A DNA stretch of 64,000 nt from Trebouxia sp. TZW2008 (taxonomy: Eukaryota; Chlorophyta; Trebouxiophyceae; Trebouxiales; Trebouxiaceae), in the NCBI GenBank assembly GCA_002118135.1, contig BDIU01000136.1:434001-498000 (forward strand), read 5' to 3'. Below, in pieces: positions 50,801 to 52,949 of this stretch. The notes below the pieces were generated by a model that did not search any database, was not told the DNA's origin, and was given only the letters and a program-made list of their open reading frames with translations. Every line of letters begins with the position of its first letter. Positions within the stretch are counted from its first letter, which is position 1. Position numbers and translations under genes: made by a program.

Positions 50801-51959
50801 GCTTCTCCAGAAACGTACAATGCGGCACCTCAATGCACTAATCAGGTCCATTGGGCAGGGATTACTCTGGTGTCTAGAGCAGATACCTGATGCCTCAACA
50901 ATGCCAACGGGCAACAGCTTGACGCAGCTGCACTCTGCCACGACAGCATACAAGCTTGATGAGCTATGCTTTGTCACTGTGCAAAGACTGTCTGTTTGTG
51001 GTTCAGCTGTGTATTTTGACTTTGGGAGTGCGGCTCAGTATGAACAGCATCATGTTGAAACCGCTCTCAACTGCAGTGCACCTGCTGAGGTGCTGCAACA
51101 TGGACTAACAGCATTGTTTCTTGACATCAATATACAGCATTGTTTTCTGAAAAGGGCAGGCCTGCTATGCAGGACAACACCATTGCGGACAGCCCCATGG
51201 TGGAGCTGCTGACTTCCATGCAGCACATGCTGGAGCAGGCCAGGGTGCGCAGTGTGGGGGTGGGGGGGTTACATGACCTGCACCAGCTTGTCATCATCAT
51301 CGCTGATGGCAGATTTCATGAGAAGGAGAGCCTGCAGAGAGTTGTGGCCGTAAGTTCCAATGTTCAAGTGAATGTTTGTGCTGTGCTTGTGCTGGTGCCT
51401 GCCGGGGGTGAGCTGCGCTGCGCTGCCCTGTGCTGTGCTGTGCTTCTGCAGCCTTGTCATCTTTTCTTGGAGCTGGCACAATTTTGCCATCTATCTCAAT
51501 GCTAGCTGCACTGATTGGTTGAGTGGCTTACAGCATAGACATGACGCCTGCATTTGCAGCGTTTGCAACAGCTCTGTGGTCTGACCAAATGTGGTGTGCA
51601 GGAGGCTTCATCGAAGAAGGGTGTACTGCATGCCTGCATAATAGCTCATGGACAGTGCTTTGCAGCATAGATCAATTCTTGCATTTGCAGCATTTGTGAG
51701 GGCACTGTGATTGATCATTTGTGGTGTGCAGGAGGCTTCATCGAAGAAGGGTGTGCTGCATGCCTTCATCATCCTGGACAATCCAGCCAGCAGCCTGCTA
51801 GACATGCAGACAGTGACTTTTGCCAATGGCAAGCCTGTCTTCACCAAGTACATAGATTCCTTCCCTTTCCCTTTCTACGTTGTGCTAAGGGACATTGCTG
51901 CCTTGCCACACACATTAGCAGACCTGTTGAGGCAGTGGTTTGAACTTGGATCTGCGTAA
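1..51959 (+). CDS. MDN1: Midasin (AAA+ ATPase of 60S ribosome biogenesis), 5'-partial, 72 exons
   Basis: Midasin is a giant nuclear AAA+ motor that removes assembly factors such as Rsa4/Ytm1 homologues from pre-60S particles. I joined 72 exons whose phases agree at every junction, giving about 5130 residues; with the missing N terminus the protein would be near 5850, slightly longer than known midasins. Exons run 1-21, 1422-1601, 2096-2224, 2646-2873 and onward to 51732-51959 (all listed in the block entries). Domain order: end of AAA2, AAA3 (Walker A GPTSSGKTS), AAA4 (GDTGTGKTT), AAA5 (GSPGVGKTS), AAA6 (GTSGVGKTS), linker, acidic region, and MIDAS domain with DDSRS. The C terminus LADLLRQWFEL is typical of the family. 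About 70% of the locus is intron, much of it filled with tandem copies of exon edges. The start codon lies upstream of the window. Identity is certain; a few exon edges (22959-23075 and 31327-31593) are less so. Confidence 0.97.
232..1267. other. Midasin intron sequence without recognised content
   Basis: Part of the first intron (22-1421). Short open frames on both strands show no family similarity. A pyrimidine-rich stretch of TCTTCTT words lies at about 495-545. Confidence 0.6.
1268..1480 (+). repeat. Decoy copy of the AAA2 exon 1422-1601
   Basis: At 1269-1330 a copy with its own acceptor AG reads approximately A-P-E-S-M-A-G-L-L-E-G-C-S-S-S-V-T, matching the real start A-L-E-R-V-A-G-L-L-E-G-S-S-G-S-V-T. 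It lies about 150 bp upstream of the functional exon. Confidence 0.85.
2800..3665 (+). repeat. Five copies of an exon 3' end with donor (AAA2 lid)
   Basis: The segment encoding HIIHSLINLHITGSAKPPK recurs at 2815-2873, about 3020-3055 (partial), 3108-3174, 3378-3445 and 3588-3659. The copies end in a donor-like sequence (GC in the first, GT in the others) and drift at third and other positions. Because the first copy is continuous with the exon body I treat it as functional, but alternative use of a later donor is possible only with extra splicing. Confidence 0.85.
3190..3325 (-). mobile_element. Possible degraded copy of the MITE-like element
   Basis: TTCTTACACAGAGGTAGCAG followed by TGCAGTCAGCATGCAGTGAT resembles CCTTACTTAGAGGTGCCACA...GCAGTCAGAATGCAGTGAT of the copy at 48016-48193. 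Ends are not recognisable. Confidence 0.45.
3950..4260 (+). repeat. Four copies of the acceptor of exon 4212-4320
   Basis: Units of about 80-90 bp. TGTGCAGACCCT with GAGCG and GCCTGCAG recurs near 3957, 4040, 4131 and 4206, together with the following TTGACTTGTGATTGATGCTTG in the middle copies. Only the last continues into open coding sequence. Confidence 0.85.
4212..7453 (+). CDS. MDN1: Midasin exons 5-10: AAA3
   Basis: Exons: 4212-4320, 4602-4699, 5573-5820, 6312-6409, 6703-6881 and 7265-7453. They encode HVLFEQFWLEKGPAPVP, a helix with HNLARAALVGRYPTLLQ, Walker A GPTSSGKTS followed by RINNHEQTDLQEYLGSYIPD, Walker B LLLDELNLAPSQVLEALNR, sensor 1 LFATQNPPG, and the lid with GGRKVLSRAFRSRF and FAGKHGFITPRDLFKWA. 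The RINNHE-TDLQEYLG and FAGK-GFIT-RDLF strings are close to invariant in midasins. All nucleotide-binding residues are present, so this module should bind and hydrolyse ATP. Every intron junction is phase-compatible. Confidence 0.95.
5098..5175 (+). repeat. Dispersed repeat shared with 35750-35825
   Basis: About 75 bp including TTGTCCTCCAATGCTGAGTA followed by CTTCGTGATGACTC and GCTGAGCTGCT. A near-identical sequence occurs in another midasin intron 30 kb away. It is not part of the local exon duplications. One frame reads D-D-D-V-S-Y-L-S-S-N-A-E-Y-F. Confidence 0.85.
5400..6010 (+). repeat. Copies of both edges of the AAA3 Walker A/B exon
   Basis: Upstream of exon 5573-5820, positions 5409-5480 repeat its acceptor and the Walker A segment (GGTCCCACATCCAGCGGCAA). 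Downstream, 5943-6006 repeats its Walker B end and donor (GCTGCTGTGGATGAGCTGAG). The exon has thus been duplicated independently at each edge. Confidence 0.85.
6805..7000 (+). repeat. Decoy copy of the 3' part of exon 6703-6881
   Basis: Positions 6928-6999 repeat 6809-6881 (GATGTGCCCTGGCACCTTCT in the exon, GATGTGCTCTGGCACATTTT in the copy). The copy has lost its donor GT, reading CACACCTC where the exon has CACGTCAG followed by GT. Confidence 0.85.
7780..12201 (+). CDS. MDN1: Midasin exons 11-17: AAA4
   Basis: Exons: 7780-7946, 8297-8461, 8795-9000, 9740-9914, 10714-10940, 11476-11588 and 12088-12201. Visible motifs: VVWTPSMRRMYTLLDR, Walker A LLVGDTGTGKTTVCQML, NCNQHTETSDFLGGFRPVR, FEWADGPLVTAM, Walker B IILIDELNLAEDAVLERLN, SVLEPGRSLTLAEKGG, sensor 1 LVSTMNPGGDYGKKELSPAL, arginine-finger region LGNRFTQIWVP, then lid exons with LSVRDLLAWVGFIN and GAHLVFLDGIG. 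The exon at 8795-9000 is Ala/Gly-rich and less conserved; its end at the GTGAGC donor is chosen because it gives the phase needed by 9740-9914. The Walker B exon exists in three near-identical copies; the first is complete and is taken as the functional one. Confidence 0.92.
8155..8415 (+). repeat. Decoy copy of the AAA4 Walker A exon
   Basis: Positions 8159-8275 repeat 8291-8411, including the acceptor, the GACACTGGGACTGGCAAGAC Walker A sequence and the CAGCAGCTGCA...ATCATCAAC that follows. The copy reads ATGAGGGGACAG after a small deletion and is out of frame. Confidence 0.88.
8695..8825 (+). repeat. Copy of the acceptor of exon 8795-9000
   Basis: GGAACAGAGACAGAGCCAT near 8703 repeats GGGACAGAGACAGAGCCAT at 8794. 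It is short, but lies in the same relation to the exon as the other decoys. Confidence 0.65.
8866..9235 (+). repeat. Decoy copy of the 3' part of exon 8795-9000
   Basis: Positions 9098-9232 repeat about 8870-9000 (GTGTGCCCACTGCTGATGAA, CTGAGCTGATGGC, GCTGCAGTCAGCGCTGC). The copy is degenerate and its donor is lost. Confidence 0.85.
9545..10262 (+). repeat. AAA4 Walker B exon in three near-identical copies, plus an acceptor copy
   Basis: Full exon 9740-9914; copies of its 3' part at 10015-10094 and 10146-10259. All three keep the frame through IILIDELNLAEDAVLERLN and a GT donor (GTGACT, GTGACT, GTATTT). Differences are few: H in the first is Q in the others, and G of ADGPL is C in the third. 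A degenerate copy of the acceptor end lies at 9547-9590. This is the youngest duplication in the window. Confidence 0.92.
10655..10735 (+). repeat. Short copy of the acceptor of exon 10714-10940
   Basis: CGTGCTGGAGCC occurs near 10668 and again at the exon start 10714. Only about 30 bp are recognisable. Confidence 0.55.
12190..12262 (+). repeat. C-rich pyrimidine tract behind a donor
   Basis: Directly after the donor at 12202, some 55 bp consist of CCTGCCC-like units with few purines. It may be slippage-derived; I see no coding sense in it. Confidence 0.6.
12570..13030 (+). repeat. Three copies of the acceptor and 5' part of exon 12938-13100
   Basis: GCAGGTTGCACAAG with TTGAAAG, GAGAAGTG and CAGCGCTTTCTGGC occurs at 12573, 12762 and 12934, spacing about 190 and 172 bp. 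The first two are frame-broken; the third is the exon. Confidence 0.9.
12938..16309 (+). CDS. MDN1: Midasin exons 18-22: AAA5
   Basis: Exons: 12938-13100, 13518-13845, 14165-14463, 15205-15385 and 16077-16309. They encode an entry helix (VAQALKEKCQRFLANQLPE), then NALRVLRALQLKKAVLLEGS with Walker A GSPGVGKTSLVSALA, RINLSEQTDMMDLLGADLP, FAWCDGPLLAAIKAGHW, Walker B VLLDELNLAGQSVLEGLNA, DHRAEVFIPELGQTF, sensor 1 LFAAQNPLQEGGGRKGLP, arginine-finger region SFLNRFSRV, and the lid with PWEFNLRDLLRWCDLA and LRTAQDRQHLV. This is the most canonical module in the window. Tryptophan of FAW is split by the intron (13845/14165). Four of its five exons carry upstream decoy copies. Confidence 0.95.
13425..13545 (+). 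repeat. Acceptor copy upstream of the AAA5 Walker A exon
   Basis: GTGTTGACTGC...GCAGGT...ACTTC/ACCTTC at 13434-13475 recurs at 13498-13540, the real acceptor being at 13517. Spacing is about 64 bp. Confidence 0.7.
13940..14165 (+). repeat. Tandem duplication in an AAA5 intron
   Basis: Two units of about 110 bp (13946-14057 and 14058-14160): GACACCA(A/G)CTGTG, GTCATACA(G/C)TGC and GGCATCATC(G/A)GCTGCCTGT recur in order. It fills most of the intron between 13845 and 14165. Confidence 0.8.
14760..15340 (+). repeat. Four copies of the acceptor region of exon 15205-15385
   Basis: Copies near 14770-14830, 14890-15010, 15055-15150 and the real one from 15195. Shared words are GCATTTC(T/A)GCAAGCTGCTTG, GGCAAGA and TTCTTGGCAGAACGTCATCA. 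The second copy is the best preserved and still covers the CCAGAGTTCA...CTGCTGCGCT part. Confidence 0.85.
15509..15645 (+). repeat. 57-bp tandem repeat, 2.4 copies
   Basis: Starts at 15509, 15566 and 15623; exact spacing of 57 bp. Units contain GCTGTGGTCCTTTTTGCTGT and GAGCATGCACATATGT and differ at two or three positions, so the duplication is recent. Intronic. Confidence 0.92.
15890..16205 (+). repeat. Decoy copy of exon 16077-16309
   Basis: Positions 15894-16019 copy 16077-16201 with their own acceptor CTAG. The copy is fully open and reads VEHFSQMLFVDRLRTAQD against VEHFSQMLFVERLRTAQD in the exon, so it could pass for an exon; it lacks a clear donor. Confidence 0.88.
16350..16560 (+). 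repeat. Tandem duplication after exon 16077-16309
   Basis: Two units of about 105 bp at 16353-16456 and 16458-16558 sharing GCATTGACTACAGCAGC, GGCATGTCA or AGCATGTCA, GGCCTGA and GCATACATGCTC. Intronic. Confidence 0.8.
16690..16732 (+). repeat. AT-rich (TAA)n-like microsatellite
   Basis: An imperfect run of TAA, CAA and ATAAATAA words about 40 bp long in an otherwise GC-balanced intron. Confidence 0.8.
16855..17610 (+). repeat. Four or five copies of the 5' part of the AAA6 Walker A exon
   Basis: CAGCACACAGCCAGG with a following AAGC(A/T)GT, GAGTCAGT and GCCATCAGCAAAGGC recurs in 16860-16990, 17105-17255, 17290-17425 and 17473-17602 (the real exon), with fragments near 17045-17090. Spacing runs from about 170 to 240 bp. 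Each copy carries a TTTGCAG or similar acceptor, so the true acceptor at 17472 competes with several decoys. Confidence 0.9.
17473..21158 (+). CDS. MDN1: Midasin exons 23-28: AAA6 (Walker B without glutamate)
   Basis: Exons: 17473-17759, 18132-18315, 18603-18768, 19411-19632, 19999-20292 and 21053-21158. They encode AVLESVLQAISKGWMCILV, Walker A GTSGVGKTSVARTAAQLAG, TDTADLLGGFEQ, a helical insert, FEWVDGALTQAVQQGHW, a Walker B position reading VLLDSANLCNSTVLDRLN, MLEPGGQLYLNECG, FRLFLALDPR, then VSRAMRNRGIELFMLPD. The Walker B ends D-S where AAA3, AAA4 and AAA5 have D-E, so the catalytic glutamate is absent and this module probably does not hydrolyse ATP; degenerate terminal modules are known in this family. 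An Ala/Ser/Pro-rich insert at about 20070-20220 follows the RNRG motif. Confidence 0.94.
17695..18015 (+). repeat. Three copies of the 3' end of exon 17473-17759
   Basis: After the real donor (GTGAGC at 17760), 17826-17884 repeats GCCGACCTGCTGGGGGGCTT through to another GTGAGCATGCTG donor, and 17966-18010 is a weaker third copy. The second copy keeps the reading DLLGGFEQ and could serve as an alternative donor context. Confidence 0.88.
18600..18945 (+). repeat. Decoy copy of exon 18603-18768
   Basis: Positions 18848-18940 repeat 18657-18749 (CCTGCCAA(A/T)TTGGCACAGCA, AGTGAGCAGAT, AGCTGCAGCATAAGCTG). The copy is open but has no clear donor at the matching place. Confidence 0.88.
19245..19525 (+). 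repeat. Decoy copy of the AAA6 Walker B exon
   Basis: Positions 19246-19345 repeat 19404-19510: an acceptor GCAGGTT, then GAGCGGGTGGAAGACGCT, GACACAAGCTGTTCAGCAAG and GGGTGCTACTAGACAGCGCA. Substitutions and a small deletion break the frame. Confidence 0.88.
20220..20550 (+). repeat. Three copies of the 3' end of exon 19999-20292
   Basis: CAGCAGGCTGCAAAGGCATA followed by CAG and a GT donor occurs at about 20270-20292, 20401-20424 and 20522-20545. The third copy also repeats CTCCAGCCTGTTTGGCTGCT upstream. Three serviceable donors are thus lined up within 260 bp. Confidence 0.9.
20795..20932 (+). repeat. CTGTG pentanucleotide microsatellite, about 27 units
   Basis: A 138-bp array of the five-base unit GCTGT with a few interruptions (GCTAT, GCTTT and ACTGT). 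It lies in the midasin intron between 20292 and 21053. Open frames across it on both strands only translate the repeat. Confidence 0.97.
21680..22075 (+). repeat. Three copies of the 5' part of exon 21964-22581
   Basis: ATGCAGGTGTACGTCAAGTC and the next 90 bp occur at 21678, 21816 and 21958. Spacing is about 140 bp. All keep the acceptor and the reading VKSEGSQA-QAAAQ; the first lost frame near 21738, while the second stays open into the intron. Confidence 0.93.
21964..31822 (+). CDS. MDN1: Midasin exons 29-46: first part of the linker
   Basis: Exons: 21964-22581, 22959-23056, 23075-23228, 23467-23670, 24218-24352, 24762-25114, 25720-26047, 26348-26512, 27019-27249, 27736-27974, 28212-28403, 28705-29071, 29613-29840, 30830-31073, 31135-31246, 31327-31402, 31503-31554 and 31593-31822. 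The linker is a long alpha-helical arm joining the AAA ring to the C-terminal substrate-binding part; sequence conservation is low. Recognisable stretches include HPVHPAVHWLYPSIA and LTAWEEIKAAEEQQAAEEAE. Exons rest mainly on continuous phase and splice sites. Weak spots: 22959-23056 joins 23075-23228 only across an 18-nt gap, 31503-31554 and 31593-31822 are separated by 38 nt, and the end of 31327-31402 could instead be 31429. Introns around 31074-31592 are unusually short (61, 80, 100 and 38 nt). Confidence 0.82.
22785..22828 (+). repeat. 11-bp tandem repeat, four copies
   Basis: Four perfect copies of TGCAAACGCCC in a midasin intron. Confidence 0.95.
23620..24020 (+). repeat. Duplication of the 3' end of exon 23467-23670 with flank
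   Basis: CTGCAAGAGAGCTAC...CACTCACCCTCAGGTCAGC occurs at 23633-23675 and 23787-23827. The flank GCTACTTGTCACTGACGCTG near 23717 recurs as GTTACTTGTCACTGGCTGCT near 23953, so the duplicated unit extends beyond the exon edge. Confidence 0.85.
24353..25719. other. Midasin introns without recognised content
   Basis: The introns 24353-24761 and 25115-25719 flank exon 24762-25114. I see no repeats of neighbouring exons, no element and no antisense gene in them. The same holds for 7454-7779, 10941-11475, 11589-12087, 27250-27575, 29072-29612, 34929-35434, 41366-41826, 44443-45085, 45206-45634, 45875-46747 and 50138-50568. Confidence 0.5.
26537..26698 (+). mobile_element. MITE-like element, copy 1
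   Basis: A non-coding element of about 160 bp whose right end reads CAAAGACAAGTCACTGTA, matching the ends of the copies at 58980 and 48016. Internal words GACAATGCAGTTGATGACCA, GACTGCAGTGGCACCTCTGA and CAAGCAGTCATTACAAAG align to the copy at 58980-59154. The left end (TACGCTAACTTGTCTTGGTAA) is a degraded terminal inverted repeat. It sits in a midasin intron. Confidence 0.75.
27575..27865 (+). repeat. Decoy copy of exon 27736-27974
   Basis: Positions 27580-27700 copy 27735-27850 including the acceptor, AGCAAGCTTGCCA-CAAGCAG and the CTGCCAGGGCAGGGCC end. The copy stays near 85-90% identical by eye but reads ACCAGGGTCT where the exon has ACCCTATGG. Confidence 0.9.
28452..28690 (+). repeat. 119-bp tandem duplication in an intron
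   Basis: Two units starting at 28452 and 28571 share AGTGCCTTGCTT, GTTTAGCAACAGCTGC or the like, CTTGCTTGCATG, and GCCTGCGCTGTGGTATGATG. The second ends at the acceptor of exon 28705-29071. Confidence 0.92.
30268..30970 (+). repeat. Four tandem copies of a linker exon (30830-31073)
   Basis: Copies start at acceptors near 30284, 30454, 30645 and 30830; spacing 170-190 bp. Each keeps TGCAG, then an open frame of about 43 codons reading close to ASAVQEAEVWQQNA and LYQDLLQP. Only the last continues to a donor (31073). Differences between copies look mostly conservative, so the array is recent. Confidence 0.95.
32167..40407 (+). CDS. MDN1: Midasin exons 47-58: second part of the linker
   Basis: Exons: 32167-32393, 33265-33488, 33917-34072, 34719-34928, 35435-35612, 36163-36322, 36819-37181, 37532-37766, 38368-38567, 38953-39105, 39617-39805 and 40273-40407. 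Family-typical stretches are YQQYFPDHFSAFADV, GLELVLARAQIWEESAAKHV with WRKLELASWRNLL, WFHLYRLVLE and GEWEQRLDMLWSFR, HNTHTYYSHFSGLM, DFVRLAKWEDRGYYAMKATT, KKKALNDLLKALGEMGLS, and KANSYFYMSIARMQRL. All phases agree. The exon 36819-37181 carries a Gly/Ser-rich tail (about 37015-37125) that I read as a lineage-specific insertion. Seven of these exons have tandem decoy copies beside them. Confidence 0.92.
33085..33360 (+). repeat. Decoy copy of the 5' part of exon 33265-33488
   Basis: Positions 33089-33180 copy 33261-33352 (CTGCAGGCTGTTCAC, AGGGAGATGATGCAAGCTGG). The upstream flank with ATGCATGCC(T/A)AGATG is duplicated too. Confidence 0.9.
33858..33905 (+). repeat. AT-rich tract before an acceptor
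   Basis: About 45 bp of TTATATAATATTAATAAT-type sequence ending close to the acceptor of exon 33917-34072. It stands out from the surrounding composition. Confidence 0.8.
34005..34545 (+). repeat. Four copies of the 3' end of exon 33917-34072
   Basis: CAGCTGGTGGCCATCTGCGA...CGCCTCACAGGT occurs at 34041-34074, 34257-34290, 34441-34473 and 34516-34543. The second also includes TCAGCTGCTG and AAGCATCCAGTGCTGCT. The first three have CACAG followed by a GT donor. Confidence 0.9.
35750..35825 (+). repeat. Dispersed repeat shared with 5098-5175
   Basis: Same 75-bp sequence as at 5098-5175 with a few substitutions and a short indel. Lies in the midasin intron between 35612 and 36163. Confidence 0.85.
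35980..36500 (+). repeat. Three copies of exon 36163-36322
   Basis: A degenerate upstream copy (35983-36062), the real exon, and a well-kept downstream copy of its 3' half (36393-36494) that repeats TACTACAGCCA(C/G)TTCTCAGG through AAACAGCTTGAG and a GTCCGG donor. Confidence 0.9.
37015..37125 (+). repeat. MDN1: Gly/Ser-rich coding insertion in the linker
   Basis: Within exon 36819-37181 the frame reads GGSGQHSGGSGDKAGG and similar, from GGGTCTGG-like units. The antisense frame is also open, which is a composition effect. Confidence 0.8.
38015..38560 (+). repeat. Three copies of exon 38368-38567
   Basis: Copies start at GCAGGCG(C/T) near 38014, 38147 and 38364. The first stops after GACCAGTCACAG; the second is open and nearly complete, diverging only after CGCTCAGCTTTG, where the real exon reads on into VPINDRTVQAW. 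The second copy has no donor before its frame degrades. Confidence 0.92.
39112..39382 (+). repeat. Tandem duplication of about 135 bp in an intron
   Basis: Units 39112-39240 and 39248-39382 share TTATTGCCACCTT, TTGCGCAGA, GAGTG(C/T)ATTCTG or similar, AAGGCAAGTA and GCAGCCCAGTTCCAA. Confidence 0.9.
40618..40680 (+). repeat. C-rich tract
   Basis: About 60 bp, mostly C with short interruptions, in the intron before exon 40807-41365. Confidence 0.8.
40807..49466 (+). CDS. MDN1: Midasin exons 59-68: acidic, Gln/Ala-rich region
   Basis: Exons: 40807-41365, 41827-41961, 42376-42585, 43250-43386, 44296-44442, 45086-45205, 45635-45874, 46748-47200, 47725-47975 and 48740-49466. In midasins this D/E-rich tether is flexible and connects the linker to the MIDAS domain. 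Conserved islands are SLHKATAKLGYIVTSLL, GGTGMGEGEGAKDVSDQIE, KGIEMEGDFEGSLHDL, DEQLWGQDQDKPEQ, ELELPEDLNLDDAGQ and LGDALQQWRSRLAVTGD. Here the acidic filler is unusually rich in Gln and Ala, including a CAG run of about ten codons near 46848-46876. The 453-nt and 727-nt exons are among the largest of the gene, as expected for a low-complexity region. Confidence 0.94.
42224..42590 (+). repeat. Duplicated exon 42376-42585; copy one supplies the acceptor of copy two
   Basis: Copy 42228-42370 is about 95% like the real exon (42376-42515) and has its own TTGCAG acceptor. Its coding end ATTGTGAC(T)TGCAG now forms the acceptor TGCAG at 42371-42375 used by the real exon, so former coding sequence has become a 3' splice site. 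Confidence 0.92.
42552..42790 (+). repeat. Three copies of the 3' end of exon 42376-42585 with donor flank
   Basis: GCACAGCA(A/G)CTGAGTCAG at 42553 and 42664 and CACACGAGCTCAGTCACAAG at 42755, each followed or preceded by TGTGCTTG(A/C)TTTGTGGC, CCAAGCTGATGTGTGGCATG. Spacing is about 95-110 bp. Confidence 0.88.
43095..43310 (+). repeat. Decoy copy of exon 43250-43386
   Basis: Positions 43094-43150 (GACAGGCAAGGGTGCTGGAC, CTTCAAGGAGCAGG, TACTGGCATTGG) copy 43243-43300. It precedes the exon by about 150 bp. Confidence 0.88.
43615..44350 (+). repeat. Six degenerate copies of the acceptor region of exon 44296-44442
   Basis: ATTGACACA-GATGACAAGGC-GAGCCCAAGAA-type sequence occurs near 43630, 43730, 43835, 44010, 44110 and 44290. 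Later copies also carry GAGAGCAAG and GGGCATTGA(G/C)ATGGAA. Identity declines going upstream, which fits repeated duplication of the exon-proximal unit. Confidence 0.88.
46848..46876 (+). repeat. MDN1: CAG trinucleotide run coding for poly-Gln
   Basis: About nine to ten CAG/CAA codons in the acidic region of midasin. Confidence 0.95.
47643..47775 (+). repeat. Decoy copy of the acceptor of exon 47725-47975
   Basis: GCAGGCAGCCG...GGCA(A/G)CAAAGAAGAAGA...AAGTCTGATGATGCA occurs at 47641-47695 and again at 47721-47778, spacing about 80 bp. The copy contains an in-frame TGA. Confidence 0.9.
48016..48193 (-). mobile_element. MITE-like element, copy 2 (inverted)
   Basis: About 175 bp on the - strand relative to the copy at 58980. 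It starts near GACTTCTCTCTGTAACAACT, contains TTGTCCTTATATCAATTTGT and ACTTAGAGGTGCCAC, and ends TTACAAAGAGAATTACTGTA. The ends are imperfect inverted repeats of each other. It occupies the midasin intron after 47975. Confidence 0.75.
48610..48800 (+). repeat. Decoy copy of the acceptor of exon 48740-49466
   Basis: CAG(T/G)...TGGGAGATGC, GCAGTGGCGGTCCCACCTTG and CTGTCAGGAGAC at 48618-48671 copy 48737-48793. A small indel removes the frame. Confidence 0.88.
49919..51959 (+). CDS. MDN1: Midasin exons 69-72: MIDAS domain and stop
   Basis: Exons: 49919-50137, 50569-50796, 51173-51349 and 51732-51959, all phase 0, ending with TAA at 51957-51959. The VWA-like MIDAS domain docks onto the Ubl domains of the ribosome assembly factors Rsa4 and Ytm1 through a metal ion. 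The metal motif DxSxS is present as VAVDDSRSMGEN; the distal acidic loop reads LVIIIADGRFHEKESL. Upstream, GEYRTGKRISMKRVIAYIAS and KDKIWMRRTHPDKRKYQ are the basic stretch characteristic of midasins just before this domain. The end FTKYIDSFPFPFYVVLRD and LADLLRQWFEL matches the family C terminus, so the gene is complete at this end. Confidence 0.97.
51596..51790 (+). repeat. Decoy copy of the last midasin exon start
   Basis: GTGTGCAGGAGGCTTCATCG and AAGAAGGGTGT(A/G)CTGCATGCC occur at 51594-51636 and 51725-51766. The copy diverges into a stop soon after. Spacing is about 130 bp; the flank CATAGA...GCATTTGCAG is duplicated as well. Confidence 0.92.
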
Positions 51960-52949
51960 TGCGATGTGGTGCCTTGAATGGGCTAAGGCAATGAACAAAT
52001 CCTGCAGAAAGAGCAATGCAGCAGTGCCTTGTATCATGTAAAACTTGTACGTGATAGACACTCTGGTAGACACTCTCTACTAGAGACAGGCTCAAAGTGG
52101 GTATTTATTTTCATTTGAATTGCCAGGTTTGCTATGCTGGTCGCAGTTCACTTCTGGTCTATGAATTATTTGGCTTAGTGAGGACACTACGTAGCGGATC
52201 AGCTGCCTGATGCAGCCTCAGGATCTCTATCAGTGAATCAGACGTGCGTAAATTTTATGCCCTAAACTAGTATATACAAATTCATAACACAGGTGCTTGC
52301 AGTGGTCTTGTACATGCCATGGTGCATGATGTACACGGCTTGATACTAGTCTTCAGTGACATGCTGCGCAGTATGGCTTTGAAGTTGCATGAAACTTGAG
52401 TAGTATCCGAGATCACCTGCATGCAACGCAGAAGCAGCACCGATTGCTTTGAGCACAATTGCCATGCGAAAGTCAAAAGGCAGTAAAAAAGCGCGGGGAT
52501 GGCAGTTTCAGGCGGAGTTCCCCTGCGCTGTGGGGGAAGCAGCCCTGCTTCAACGGATCATTAGCTAAAGTCGCGCACTCATAGCGATCCCAAGATTAGG
52601 CAAGGACGAACTCCTCAAGACAGTCCTATACGTCGTCTGACACGCATCAGGGGCCTGGCAACGCGCCAAACTGCGACCTCTTAGGACCACTGCAGATCGC
52701 AGCTTGTGGCGTTTGCCTAGAATTGGACAGGCTCGCAGCACTCGCCACTTTGCACCTGCCTGGACAGCAAAACAACACACTCGTCGATCAGAAGCAAGCA
52801 GCACGCTCTTCGACTGTGTCCGTCCTGCAATAGACTGCAGCGATTAGCACAGGGGCAAGTGGCCAACACTGAAAGGTGCAGCTCGATGCAAGCGCTGTAG
52901 TATTTGGTGAAGGCTGGCGCTTGGAGGGAGAGGACCGAACCGCAAGCTA
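51960..52949. other. Midasin 3' UTR and upstream region of the transporter gene
   Basis: About 1 kb between two genes on the same strand. TGTAA at 52037-52041, 78 nt after the midasin stop, is a good candidate poly(A) signal for a green alga. The stretch 52480-52920 looks richer in GC than the introns and probably holds the promoter and 5' UTR of the downstream transporter. I saw no convincing coding sequence here on either strand. Confidence 0.5.
52037..52041 (+). terminator. Candidate TGTAA polyadenylation signal of midasin
   Basis: TGTAA lies 78 nt after the midasin stop. TGTAA is the usual signal in chlorophyte algae. The pentamer is common by chance, so its position after a certain stop codon is the main support. 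Confidence 0.5.
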